DNA of 64,000 nucleotides. It comes from Pseudomonadota bacterium (GTDB taxonomy: Bacteria; Pseudomonadota; Gammaproteobacteria; Burkholderiales; Burkholderiaceae_B). Position numbers and translations under genes: made by a program. The notes under the pieces were generated by a model, which ran no database searches, was not told the origin of the DNA, and saw nothing but the letters and a program-made list of their open reading frames with translations. The stretch spans positions 62,001-126,000 of the forward strand of contig JAFAEO010000053.1 of assembly GCA_023423975.1 (NCBI GenBank), given 5' to 3'. Positions 34,202 to 43,351 of the stretch are shown here, in pieces (positions within the stretch are counted from its first letter, which is position 1; each line of letters opens with the position of its first letter).

Positions 34202-34238
34202 TTTATGGGTTCCTTCAGCATGCGGGCCTGCGATGTTC

Positions 34239-35240
34239 TTATCCAAGTTTGGCGCCAGATTGGTCCACCAGGGATTTCCAGATAGGCATATCACGCTCGT
34301 AATTTTTGCGAAACGCCTCGGGGGTATTGATGAGTGGTTCAAAACCTGCGGCCAGAATTTTCTGCCGGATATCGGCATTCTTCGCAATCTCGGCCAAGTG
34401 TGATTGCAGCTGGTCAATGATTTTTCGCGGCGTATCCACCGGCGCAGCCATTGCTACCCAACCCGCAATGGAATAGGCCGCGTCTGTCACACCTTGCTCC
34501 TTGATGGTGGCCACCGCCGGAAGGATTTCCATGCGCGCAGTTCCGGTAACGCCGAGAATTTTGATGCGGCCGGCATCGATAAAGGGCTTGGTATTGAGTG
34601 CGCTGGCAAAGCACATCTGGATCTGTCCACCAATCAGATCCTGAAGCATTGGCGACTCACCTTTATACGCTACGTGTACCATCCCGGCATCCATACTTTT
34701 GCTCATGTAGGCGCCAGCCAGATGTGCGTATGACCCGACGCCCCAGGATCCATAGGTCAGCTTGCCTTTGTTCGCCTTGCTATAGGCCAGCAGGGCATTC
34801 ATATCATTGACAGGCAGTGATGGATGCGCAACTAGCGTAACAGGGGCAATGGCGATCTGAGAAAGCATCAACAGGTCTTTCTGTGGACTGTAAGGCAATT
34901 TTTCATATAAAAACTGGTTGATCAACATTGATGTGCTGAGCGATAGCAATAGCGTGTAGCCATCCGGACGGGCTTTGGCGACGGCATTGGTGCCAATAAT
35001 GCCTGATGCGCCGGGCTGATTTTCCACGACCACAGGTTGACCCATGCGGCTGGCGAGCGCCTCGGCAATCGTGCGCGCAATGATGTCTGTGGCACCGCCC
35101 GCATTGAAAGGAACGATCAGCCGAATCGCCCTGGTTGGCCACTCTGTACTTGCAGGTTGAGCTCTGACGTTCAATGCAGCTGCGCTACTGATCGCGACCA
35201 AAGATTGCACCAATGCACGGCGCTTGATGGATATAGCCAT
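34239..35240 (-). CDS. Bug/TctC-family periplasmic binding protein
   Basis: A 333-residue receptor with a twin-Arg-like start (MAISIKRRALVQSLVAISSAAALNVRAQ), which could be a Tat or a Sec signal. Family segments follow: WPTRAIRLIVPFNAGGATDIIARTIAEAL, VVENQPGASGIIGTNAVAKARPDGYTLLL and LPYSPQKDLLMLSQIAI. It binds an unknown carboxylate in the periplasm. It heads a two-gene transcript with an exported protein of unknown function. No regulator or enzyme gene is adjacent, and no TctA/TctB genes. Confidence 0.9.
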   Translation of the reverse strand: MAISIKRRALVQSLVAISSAAALNVRAQPASTEWPTRAIRLIVPFNAGGATDIIARTIAEALASRMGQPVVVENQPGASGIIGTNAVAKARPDGYTLLLSLSTSMLINQFLYEKLPYSPQKDLLMLSQIAIAPVTLVAHPSLPVNDMNALLAYSKANKGKLTYGSWGVGSYAHLAGAYMSKSMDAGMVHVAYKGESPMLQDLIGGQIQMCFASALNTKPFIDAGRIKILGVTGTARMEILPAVATIKEQGVTDAAYSIAGWVAMAAPVDTPRKIIDQLQSHLAEIAKNADIRQKILAAGFEPLINTPEAFRKNYERDMPIWKSLVDQSGAKLG

Positions 35241-35435
35241 ACTGTTGTCTCCTTATACCAATGTCGTTTTTTTTGCCAGTATAGCTTCAACATCGATCAA
35301 GTGCACTCACTTATTCGGCGTCCCCATGGGGCCTTAAGTACGAGCGGACACTATGGGAATAGTGCCGGGGACGCACAATGCTGGCCAGCAGCGTTTTTCG
35401 GGATTTCGCCTTCTATCGTAAAAAGGATATAAGCA

Positions 35436-36050
35436 CTACGGTACGTAGAATCTAATCGAAAGTAAGTGGCATATGGCGCCGCCCAGTACAAACAAATGCC
35501 AGGCGCCATGAGCATGGCGAATTTGCCATTTATTAGAATAGAAAATCGTCCCGATCGTGTAAAGTATCGCGCCGATTAAAAGAAATGACACTGAGATGGT
35601 GCTAAAAAATCGCCATTCACGTAGAACTGCAATGACGCCTATCCAGCCGAGAATAAGATAAATCCATATTGACGGGGCACTGTCATTTTTCACACGGATT
35701 TGTTGATAAATACCCAAAATGGATAGACCCCATATTAGGGCGAGTAAAAACCAGGACTCATAGCCCATACCCGCTCTCAGGACAAATGGAGTGACCGTGC
35801 CTGCAATAAGAAGGTAAATAGAGCAGTGGTCGAAGCGTTGCCAGAATTTCTTAAGAGGCTCCCGTGTGCCATGGTAAATCGTCGATGTTATGAACAGTAA
35901 CGTTACAGTTATTGAAAAAACGAAAACGCCAGAGATTCTAAATAAATCTCCTGCATGGATTACGCTGTTTAACAAGTAAACTGATCCACACAACATGACG
36001 ACAAGTCCGGCAAGATGGCTCAGACAATTGAATCGTTCACCCGGATACAT
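35436..36050 (-). CDS. Hemolysin III / PAQR-like membrane protein
   Basis: A 204-residue integral membrane protein with seven predicted helices. The family marks are GERFNCLSHLAGL near the start, the TSTIYHGTREPLKKFWQRFDHCSIYLLIAGTVTPF core (H in YHG, D-H in FDH) and HAHGAWHLFVLGGAICHLLSI near the end. The conserved Ser/His/Asp/His residues form a metal site shared with the PAQR and alkaline ceramidase families, so a membrane hydrolase role is likely despite the hemolysin name. It stands alone on the minus strand. Confidence 0.88.
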   Translation of the reverse strand: MYPGERFNCLSHLAGLVVMLCGSVYLLNSVIHAGDLFRISGVFVFSITVTLLFITSTIYHGTREPLKKFWQRFDHCSIYLLIAGTVTPFVLRAGMGYESWFLLALIWGLSILGIYQQIRVKNDSAPSIWIYLILGWIGVIAVLREWRFFSTISVSFLLIGAILYTIGTIFYSNKWQIRHAHGAWHLFVLGGAICHLLSIRFYVP

Positions 36051-36283
36051 AATATACTTTTTGTGTGAAGGTGGTTTTGGCCTGAAAATCGATAAATAGA
36101 GGTGATTCTCAGGGAATTTTTACTGCCACTTAACGCTGCAAATGCAATATTCTGGCTGGCTATGGTCAGTCATGAATCGAAGGGATATTCTAATCCTCTT
36201 TTGATGTTATATTTTGCTAAGTTTGCAAGTCGCGCAACACGCACGGGTTACCAAATTCTTACAAACAGAAGGACATCTGGCGC

Positions 36284-36943
36284 ATGAATGATCAACTCAA
36301 ATACGGGTTTGGCGTATGGTTGCTTTTGGTCTCCTGCCTGGCAAGTGCTCAGGAAGCGCCAAGTTTTGACTGCGCCAAAGCAAAGACGCAAGTTGAAAAA
36401 GTTCTTTGTTCTGGCGGCAACTCGGGTATGGGGTGGATCGATCAGACGATGGCTAACCTGTACAAGGCGATCCGCAAAGTGCCTGATACAAATCTTGCTG
36501 CGCTTGAGTCCAGCCAGCGTGCCTGGCTGGCAAAGCGTAACTAGTGCAACGGCTCGGATGAGAAAGTCATGAACTGCCTGGTCGACAGTTATCGTGCCCG
36601 CTATATTGAACTGAGTTCATCCTATGATAAACAACAGTACACAGGTCAGTTTAGCAACAATAAGGGGGTTCTTGACAGTGTCCTGTTTCCAGACGGAAAC
36701 CTGTCGGTCAATATCTCGACTGATGTGGGGGCTCCTTCCTATGATTCGTGTTCGGTAACCTTTCTTGCACCGCTGGCAGGCACCGCGGTTCACCATGTTT
36801 TCACAGAAGAGGAGACCGGAACAACTGATCAATGCATAGTAGATTTAAACGTGTCTGGCTCACAATTTTCGGTCAAACCCAAGGGCTGCCAGTCCTTCTG
36901 TGGGAATGCGGCGTCGTTTAATGGAATCTACAAGAAGAAATGA
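36284..36943 (+). pseudogene. LprI-like (DUF1311) exported protein split by an in-frame TAG
   Basis: Reading through one amber codon at 36542-36544 (codon 87) gives a continuous 219-residue exported protein. Before it: signal MNDQLKYGFGVWLLLVSCLASAQ, then the DUF1311/LprI domain FDCAKAKTQVEKVLCS...IDQTMANLYKAI...LESSQRAWLAKRN. After it, in the same frame: CNGSDEKVMNCLVDSYRARYIEL, the expected end of that domain with its last two cysteines, and a further 110-residue beta-rich domain with four Cys. The stop falls where family members usually have a residue before Cys. LprI-like proteins inhibit lysozyme in mycobacteria; the function here is unknown. Most likely a recent pseudogene or a sequencing error; suppression is possible. 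Confidence 0.82.
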
Positions 36944-37384
36944 AGCCAGGGCCGATTGCGGCATCATGTTCTGCGAAAATAACGTTATTAATATTAAAAA
37001 TTAAATGACTGGTTTTATTATCCGCCGGATAAGCCAAAAGAGCAGAAAATGCCAATTGCGCAAATTAAGAAAAACTTTCCATGATAGAGCCTTATAATGT
37101 TGAATTGATTGAACATTATTTAGAAAACCGCGCTGCCAGACAGCCATTCAGACCATTCATCACGGCTGTCTGAGCCGGATCGTACTGGATAGGCGCCCGT
37201 TGAAGATTTGTTGCGCTTCAAGCTGTATTGACAATTGTCCGACCTCCCAAAGCAACATCTCAGTCATTTTTTATGCGATGGCAAGGTATGCAATTTACCG
37301 GTACCCGCAGTTGACTTCTGTTACTCCGCCCTGTACCCAAGATATCCGGACAGGCTCTTTTTAGCTCCAATTTTAGAATTCCCC
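36944..37384. other. Intergenic region with two inverted repeats
   Basis: About 440 bases. ATAATGTT (37094-37101) and AACATTAT (37112-37119) form a perfect 8-base operator-like repeat; CAGACAGCC (37137-37145) and GGCTGTCTG (37164-37172) form a perfect GC-rich 9-base stem. Both lie upstream of the OsmC-YcaO gene and could control it. No gene is seen. Confidence 0.55.
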
Positions 37385-39586
37385 ATGGAAATTAAAGTCA
37401 ACTTTCTCGACAAGCTACGCCTTGAGGCCAAATTCGATGATTTCACGGTTGTGGCCGATCAGCCGATCCGTTATAAGGGCGATGGCTCGGCGCCTGGTCC
37501 TTTCGATTATTTTCTGGCTTCCTCGGCCTTGTGTGCCGCTTATTTTGTGAAGTTGTACTGCGTAACCCGCAATATTCCCACTGAAAATATCCGCCTGTCG
37601 CAAAATAATATTGTGGATCCGGAGAATCGCTACAAGCAGATTTTCAAGATACAAGTCGAGTTACCCGCTGACATTGAGGAGGCGGATCGTCGTGGTATTT
37701 TGCGCTCCATTGAGCGTTGTACGGTGAAAAAAGTTGTGCAAACCGGACCCGAGTTCGTCATTGAAGAAGTAGAGAACCTGGATGCTGATGCCCAGTCTTT
37801 GCTGACATTGAGTCCCGCTTCTGACGCCAGTACCTATATAACGGGCAAAGATTTGCCGCTGGAGCAAACCATCGCCAATATGTCGGGCATTCTGGCTAAC
37901 CTGGGTATTAAGATTGAAATTGCCTCATGGCGCAATATTGTTCCCAATGTCTGGTCGCTGCATATTCGCGATGCGCACTCGCCCATGTGTTTTACCAATG
38001 GCAAGGGAGCGACCAAGGAAAGTGCGCTGGCATCGGCGTTGGGAGAGTATATCGAGCGGCTTAATTGCAATCACTTCTACGCCGGTTCATTTTGGGGCGA
38101 AGACATCGCCAACGCATCGTTTGTACATTACCCGGACGAGCGCTGGTTCCAGCCTGGGCCCAAGGATGCGCTGCCCGCAGACATTCTGGATGCATATAGC
38201 CGGCAAATCTATAACCCGGATGGCGAGCTGCGTGGCTCGCATCTGTATGATACCAATTCCGGCAATATGTCGCGGGGTATCTGTTCGCTGCCGTTTGTAC
38301 GGCAATCAGACGGCCATGTGGTGTATTTTCCGTCAAACCTGGTCGAAAACCTGTATGTGAGCAACGGCATGAGCGCCGGCAACACGCTCGTAGAAGCGCA
38401 GGTACAGTGCTTGTCCGAAATTTTTGAACGGGCGGTAAAACGCGAAATTCTGGAAGGCGAAATTGCATTGCCCGATGTGTCGCAAGACGTGCTGGCGAAA
38501 TACCCAGGCATTCTGGCGGGGATTCAAGCATTGGAAGAGCAGGGCTTTCCGGTGCTGGTTAAGGATGCGTCGCTGGGCGGGACTTACCCGGTAATGTGCG
38601 TGACCTTGATGAACCCGCGCACAGGCGGCGTTTTTGCCTCATTCGGCGCGCATCCAAGTTTTGAGGTGGCGCTAGAACGCAGTCTCACGGAATTGCTGCA
38701 GGGACGCAGTATCGAAGGCCTGAACGATTTGCCCAAACCCACCTTTGTCAGTGAAGTGGTGACCGAAGCAAATAATTTTGTTGAACACTTCATTGATTCC
38801 AGTGGTGTCGTGTCGTGGCGCTTTTTCAGCGCCAGGGCGGATTTTGAGTTTGTCGAATGGGATTTTTCCGGCCAGGGTAAAGACGCCAATGCCCAGGAAG
38901 CAGCAACCTTGTTCGGTATTCTAGAGGACATGGGCAAAGAGGCGTACATGGCAGTCTATGACCAATTGGGCGCCATCGCCTGCCGAATTCTGGTGCCCGG
39001 CTATTCGGAAGTGTACCCGGTAGACGATGTGACCTGGGACAACACCAACAAAGCGCTTTTGTTCCGCACAGATATTTTGAACCTGCATCGCCTGGACAAT
39101 GCAGCGCTGGCCGCGCTGCTTGAGCGACTTGAGAACAACGAACTGGATGACTACGCCGATATTGCCACGCTGATCGGTATTGAGTTCGATGAGAATACCG
39201 ACTGGGGGCAGCTCACTGTTCTGGAGTTGAAGCTATTGATAAACCTGGCCTTGCAGCAATTTGAGGCAGCGCAGGAGCTGACCGGCGCTTTCCTGCAGTA
39301 CAACGACAACACGGTCGAGCGCGGCCTGTTTTATCAGGCATTGAATGTGGTGCTGGAAGTGCAGCTTGATGATGATCTGGAGTTGGACGACTATGCCGTT
39401 AACTTTCGCAAGATGTTCGGCAATGCCCGGATGGATGCGGTCATGGGATCGATGGACGGCAGCGTACGCTTCTTCGGGCTCACGCCAACCAGTATCAAAC
39501 TGGAGGGGCTTGACAGGCATCACCGGCTGATCGACAGTTTTAAGAAATTGCATAAGGCGCGGGGGCAGGCGGCTGTTGTCAGTTAG
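37385..39586 (+). CDS. OsmC domain/YcaO domain fusion protein
   Basis: A 733-residue cytoplasmic protein. Residues about 1-145 form an OsmC/Ohr-like domain (FLDKLRLEAKFDDFTVVADQP, GPFDYFLASSALCAAYFVKLYC, RCTVKKVVQ), with two candidate redox cysteines. Residues about 175-560 form a YcaO domain with its ATP/Mg site residues in GKGATKESALASALGEYIERL and EAQVQCLSEIFERAVK. The C-terminal 170 residues form a helical, TPR-like tail as in E. coli YcaO. YcaO enzymes activate amide bonds with ATP; E. coli YcaO supports RimO-dependent S12 methylthiolation. The fused OsmC domain suggests peroxide or sulfur chemistry. No peptide precursor or RimO gene is adjacent. The ATG has no clear ribosome site. Confidence 0.9.
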   Translation: MEIKVNFLDKLRLEAKFDDFTVVADQPIRYKGDGSAPGPFDYFLASSALCAAYFVKLYCVTRNIPTENIRLSQNNIVDPENRYKQIFKIQVELPADIEEADRRGILRSIERCTVKKVVQTGPEFVIEEVENLDADAQSLLTLSPASDASTYITGKDLPLEQTIANMSGILANLGIKIEIASWRNIVPNVWSLHIRDAHSPMCFTNGKGATKESALASALGEYIERLNCNHFYAGSFWGEDIANASFVHYPDERWFQPGPKDALPADILDAYSRQIYNPDGELRGSHLYDTNSGNMSRGICSLPFVRQSDGHVVYFPSNLVENLYVSNGMSAGNTLVEAQVQCLSEIFERAVKREILEGEIALPDVSQDVLAKYPGILAGIQALEEQGFPVLVKDASLGGTYPVMCVTLMNPRTGGVFASFGAHPSFEVALERSLTELLQGRSIEGLNDLPKPTFVSEVVTEANNFVEHFIDSSGVVSWRFFSARADFEFVEWDFSGQGKDANAQEAATLFGILEDMGKEAYMAVYDQLGAIACRILVPGYSEVYPVDDVTWDNTNKALLFRTDILNLHRLDNAALAALLERLENNELDDYADIATLIGIEFDENTDWGQLTVLELKLLINLALQQFEAAQELTGAFLQYNDNTVERGLFYQALNVVLEVQLDDDLELDDYAVNFRKMFGNARMDAVMGSMDGSVRFFGLTPTSIKLEGLDRHHRLIDSFKKLHKARGQAAVVS

Positions 39587-39914
39587 GGGACAAGGCTGGA
39601 TGCTGCTCATCCGCTTGTGACCGCACTGCAAGTGATCAATGGGTGCACAACCCCGGGGGGATTGGATATGTATATATTGCCTCGGGGTTCTGCATGTTTT
39701 ATCAGTTCCCGGATTGTCGCTCACTGCGAGGCGAGTGCCGAAATGAATCTATAGAACCTTAACAGTGGCATTGGGTTTGGGAAATCAGAGAGAGTCGGGA
39801 AAACTGCTCACTTATGCATCAGTTGAGAGTTTGTCATCTATTAATAATGATGGGCATTTCGGTGCTGCCGACATACAAATCGACGCGTTACGACAGGTTC
39901 ATGGGTACGGCGTC
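39587..39914. other. Intergenic region between convergent genes
   Basis: About 330 bases. The only structure I see is a loose hairpin in which AACCCCG and CGGGGTT (about 39648-39700) could pair. No gene is seen. Confidence 0.45.
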
Positions 39915-40823
39915 TTAAGCCGCACCGTTCAGCGCAGCAAGAAAACGCTCAACGATCAGATTTTGCCTTCTTCCTGTGCGCATTGCGATCGCAATCGGAA
40001 CGGTAAAGTGCATGCGGTCTGGCGCAATGGCAATCATCTGTCCTTTCTCTACCCAGGTGGCGGCGTAATGATCGGGAAGAAAGCCGATATATTGGTCGGT
40101 TAATATGAGAAAAGCAATGGCTTCCCTGTCTGTTGCCGTTGCCGCGCAATTCATGCGATGGTGCAGTTCAACAGCTTCGGCATTCAAGCGATAGCTGGGT
40201 GCGACTGCCGGTACATCCCGCAAATCAGCATCGCAGACCGAAGCGGAATCCTTGCCTAAAGGGTGCGCACTGCTGCAGTACAGTAAAGAGTACTCTTCAT
40301 ATAAAGTGTGATAATCCAATCCCTTCAAGGTATTGATCTGCGGTAATGCGCCAATATGAAGACGGCCATCCAGCAGGCCTCGTTCAATCTCGCCGGGCGT
40401 ACTCATGCTGATATTGATCCGTATGTCGTCGCTTTGCTGGCGCAGTGTCTTCAGGGCAGAGGTAATGCGCATCTGCGGCTGCGTGACCAGATTATTCATG
40501 AGTCCGATATTGATTTCGCCGCGAAGACTGTGATGCAGTTGATTGACCTCCCTGCGAAAATCTTCTATTGAGGCCAATACGGTATCGCTTGCCCGCAGCA
40601 CCTCTCTTCCCTGGTCCGTCAGAGAAAATCCGGCACGACCTCGTTGACATAGGCGCATGCCAAGACGCTTTTCAAGGTCGCTCATATGTAGACTGATTGC
40701 GGAACGGGTAATGCCTAACGCGCTTTCGGCCGCAGTAAAGCTGCCCATTTTTGCAACGGTTCTGAATACCCGCAGCAACCGGAGATCGAAGTCCGTTACC
40801 TGGGCAAGGGGTTGGCTTTTCAT
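39915..40823 (-). CDS. LysR-family transcriptional regulator
   Basis: A 302-residue LysR regulator: N-terminal HTH (residues 12-75: FDLRLLRVFRTVAKMGSFTAAESALGITRSAISLHMSDLEKRLGMRLCQRG) and a C-terminal periplasmic-binding-like effector domain (about 100-295). It is divergent from the aminotransferase gene 102 bases away and probably activates it. The shared promoter is AT-rich and contains an imperfect dyad built on TTGGTAAATA and its complement. The effector is likely an amine or amino acid. Confidence 0.9.
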   Translation of the reverse strand: MKSQPLAQVTDFDLRLLRVFRTVAKMGSFTAAESALGITRSAISLHMSDLEKRLGMRLCQRGRAGFSLTDQGREVLRASDTVLASIEDFRREVNQLHHSLRGEINIGLMNNLVTQPQMRITSALKTLRQQSDDIRINISMSTPGEIERGLLDGRLHIGALPQINTLKGLDYHTLYEEYSLLYCSSAHPLGKDSASVCDADLRDVPAVAPSYRLNAEAVELHHRMNCAATATDREAIAFLILTDQYIGFLPDHYAATWVEKGQMIAIAPDRMHFTVPIAIAMRTGRRQNLIVERFLAALNGAA

Positions 40824-40925
40824 TACGTGAATATTTCCATATTTATTGGTAAATAAAATTGTATTTTACTAAACCAATTGAGTTCCTATAATCAAAGACA
40901 CCAACTATTTGAAACAGGACATGCC

Positions 40926-42272
40926 ATGAACTATCCAGATCTGCAGCCCACCGCAATGACAGATACATTGAATTTACGATCGCACTGGCTCCCTTTTAGT
41001 GCAAACCGCAATTTTCACAAGGATCCGCGGATCGTCGTTGGCGCCGAAGGCAACTGGCTGGTCGACGCCAAGGGTAGGCGAATCTACGACAGTTTGTCGG
41101 GCCTCTGGACTTGCGGCGCGGGCCACACGCGGCAGGAAATTCAGCAGGCCGTATCCCGCCAGCTCGGAACGCTGGATTACTCCCCAGGGTTTCAATATGC
41201 GCATCCTTTGTCGTTTCAATTGGCGGAAAAAATGATCGGGTTCACCCCCGAAGGGCTGGATCATGTGTTTTTCACCAATTCCGGTTCCGAAGCGGCAGAT
41301 ACGGCAGTCAAAATGGCGCGCGCCTACTGGCGTGTGAAAGGCCAGGCGAACAAGACCAAGCTGATAGGCCGAGCTCGTGGCTATCATGGCGTTAATATCG
41401 GCGGCACCAGCCTTGGTGGCATCGGGGCAAACCGCAAGGCGTTTGGATCATTCATGGACGTGGATCATCTTGCGCATACCTTGCAGCCCGGCCTTGCCTT
41501 TGGTCGGGGTGAGCCCGAAACCGGCGGCATCGCGCTTGCCGATGAACTGCTTAAGCTGATCGAGTTGCACGATGCATCGAATATTGCCGCTGTTATCGTC
41601 GAACCGGTGGCCGGTTCTGCCGGCGTGCTGGTGCCGCCAAAGGGATATCTGCAACGTCTGCGTGAAATCTGCAAGCAGTTCGGCATCTTATTGATATTCG
41701 ATGAAGTCATCACCGGCTTTGGACGGTTGGGAGCAGCCACCGGCGCCGAATATTTTGGCGTCACTCCCGACCTGATGAATGTTGCCAAGCAACTTACCAA
41801 CGGCGCCATTCCAATGGGTGCAGTCATCGCATCTTCTGAAATTTATAATACGTTCATGCAACAGGATTTACCCGAGCATGTGACTGAGTTCGGCCACGGG
41901 TACACCTATTCTGCCCATCCGGTTGCCTGTGCGGCAGGACTGGCGGCCCTGGATATCCTGCAGCGGGATCATTTGATTGAGCAGGTGCAGGTGCTGGCGC
42001 CTTATTTCGAGCAGGCTTTGCATGGTCTGAGAGAGGCATCGCACGTGGTCGATATCCGCAATTGTGGTCTGGCCGGGGCCATTCAGCTGGCGCCACGAGA
42101 CGGAGATGGCGCAATCCGGCCGTTCGAAGCCGGCCTCAAGCTGTGGGAGAAAGGCTTTTATGTCCGATTCGGGGGCGATACCTTGCAATTTGGCCCGCCG
42201 TTTACCACGACGCGTGAAGAGCTGGATTCCCTTTTTAACGCGGTGGGCGAAACGCTCAACTCTCTATCCTGA
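40926..42272 (+). CDS. Class III (omega) aminotransferase, beta-alanine:pyruvate type
   Basis: A 448-residue PLP-dependent fold-I aminotransferase. The PLP lysine is K288 (NVAKQLTNGAIPMGAV), the aspartate pairing with the pyridine nitrogen is D259 (LIFDEVITGFGRLG), and the start HWLPFSANRNFHKDPRIVVGAEGNWLVDAKGRRIYDSLSGLW and SPGFQYAHPLSFQLAEKM are typical of omega-amino-acid:pyruvate aminotransferases. It moves an amino group from beta-alanine, taurine-like or other omega-amines to pyruvate. ACAGGA precedes the ATG. Control is by the divergent LysR gene. A PanP-like decarboxylase 8 kb away makes a beta-alanine link possible. Confidence 0.9.
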   Translation: MNYPDLQPTAMTDTLNLRSHWLPFSANRNFHKDPRIVVGAEGNWLVDAKGRRIYDSLSGLWTCGAGHTRQEIQQAVSRQLGTLDYSPGFQYAHPLSFQLAEKMIGFTPEGLDHVFFTNSGSEAADTAVKMARAYWRVKGQANKTKLIGRARGYHGVNIGGTSLGGIGANRKAFGSFMDVDHLAHTLQPGLAFGRGEPETGGIALADELLKLIELHDASNIAAVIVEPVAGSAGVLVPPKGYLQRLREICKQFGILLIFDEVITGFGRLGAATGAEYFGVTPDLMNVAKQLTNGAIPMGAVIASSEIYNTFMQQDLPEHVTEFGHGYTYSAHPVACAAGLAALDILQRDHLIEQVQVLAPYFEQALHGLREASHVVDIRNCGLAGAIQLAPRDGDGAIRPFEAGLKLWEKGFYVRFGGDTLQFGPPFTTTREELDSLFNAVGETLNSLS

Positions 42273-42280
42273 ATCGCCCG

Positions 42281-42306
42281 GGATCTGCCTCTGCCACGGC
42301 AGATCC
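42281..42306. terminator. Perfect 9-bp hairpin between convergent genes
   Basis: GGATCTGCC (42281-42289) and GGCAGATCC (42298-42306) pair fully around an 8-base loop, 9 bases after the aminotransferase stop and before the convergent IclR gene. It lacks a T-run but is well placed as a bidirectional terminator. Confidence 0.55.
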
Positions 42307-42429
42307 TGGTTACCGACGGCCAAAATGGCTTGCGGCAATTGGGAAAGGCGGGGTTGCAGTGGATGGTCCAACACTCACCATAATCAAGCGGGATGGCGGC
42401 AGAAGGATGCCGGCATGAACGAGGCTGCT

Positions 42430-43245
42430 TCACTCCCCCAGCATCGCTTCAATGCCTTGGACCAGCGCAAGCAGGCGCGGCCCGAGATCGTCGTACAGGT
42501 TTTGCGATGTCATGCCATGGCTGGGCACGGTCAAATTGAAAGCCAGCGACATGCCGTTGATGGGTGTGCCAAGTGGAACGGCCACTGCCGCAAGCGACGA
42601 TCGCCATGCGCCGGCTACAGAGCAAAAGCCGTGTTTTTCGATGTCTTCGAATGCCTGTGTCACGCCCTCCCTGTGCTGTGCCCATTCCTGTGGCAAATGG
42701 CGTTCAAGTTGCCTCAATACCGATGCTCTTTCCGCTTGCGGCAAGCCGTAAAGAATCGCGCGCCCCATCGCGGTACGCAACAAGGGCCGGGTAGAACCGA
42801 TGCCAGGACGCGTTTCGTTGGATTCCCGACTATGGATGGTTTCAACGTATACCGCTTGCAGGCGGTCCCGGGTGCCCACTGACACCGGTCCCTTGGCGTA
42901 TTCCGCCAGCTTGAGCATTTCATGTGCGCCTACCTGTCGGAGCATCAATTGCGAAAGCAAAGGATAGCCCAGGGAGAGCACGGCAGGGCCAAGCGCATAT
43001 TTGCTCGTATGCGGATCGCGACGCAAATAACCTAACCCGACCAGGGTAAAGGTCAGGCGTGAGACCGTGGGGCGAGCCATGCCAAGCCTGTCCGCAAAAT
43101 CTTTATTTCCCAGGCTGGTTGTCGTTGCCGAAAAGCATCCCAGTATCGACAGACCATTGGCCAGTGTCGACGCGTACTGGGGGTGGTTGAGCAGATCTGC
43201 AGGATCAAGTATTTCGGAGCTTGCTTTTGTTTTAGATGGACGCAT
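42430..43245 (-). CDS. IclR-family transcriptional regulator
   Basis: A 271-residue regulator (ATG at 43245). The winged HTH spans about 20-80 (YASTLANGLSILGCFSATTTSLGNKDFADRLGMARPTVSRLTFTLVGLGYLRRD). The effector domain follows, with VGTRDRLQAVYVETIHS, RTAMGRAILYGLP and VAVPLGTPINGMSLAFNLTVPSHGM. It is divergent from the metallophosphoesterase-Bug operon, with a perfect 13-base inverted repeat between them, and likely represses it. Effector unknown. Confidence 0.9.
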   Translation of the reverse strand: MRPSKTKASSEILDPADLLNHPQYASTLANGLSILGCFSATTTSLGNKDFADRLGMARPTVSRLTFTLVGLGYLRRDPHTSKYALGPAVLSLGYPLLSQLMLRQVGAHEMLKLAEYAKGPVSVGTRDRLQAVYVETIHSRESNETRPGIGSTRPLLRTAMGRAILYGLPQAERASVLRQLERHLPQEWAQHREGVTQAFEDIEKHGFCSVAGAWRSSLAAVAVPLGTPINGMSLAFNLTVPSHGMTSQNLYDDLGPRLLALVQGIEAMLGE

Positions 43246-43299
43246 ACGCAAAAAATGACGGGCGCAGCCTTGACAGCTATCGCCAATAAGTTAATAATC

Positions 43300-43338
43300 A
43301 ATTCAAATAATTATATCATAATTCCAATTATTTGAATT
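43300..43338. promoter_or_regulatory. Perfect 13-bp inverted repeat, probable IclR operator
   Basis: AATTCAAATAATT (43300-43312) and AATTATTTGAATT (43326-43338) are exact complements with a 13-base spacer. The right arm ends at the ribosome site of the phosphoesterase gene and the left arm lies 55 bases from the IclR start, so one bound protein could block both. Confidence 0.7.
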
Positions 43339-43351
43339 AAAGGATTTGATC

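Noticed and set aside
37235..37384. Longer N-terminus for the OsmC-YcaO protein
   Set aside because: It needs a TTG start, has no ribosome site, and the extra 50 residues do not belong to the OsmC fold.
42064..42882. Plus-strand open frame of 272 codons
   Set aside because: Arg/Cys/Trp-rich shadow of the aminotransferase and IclR genes.
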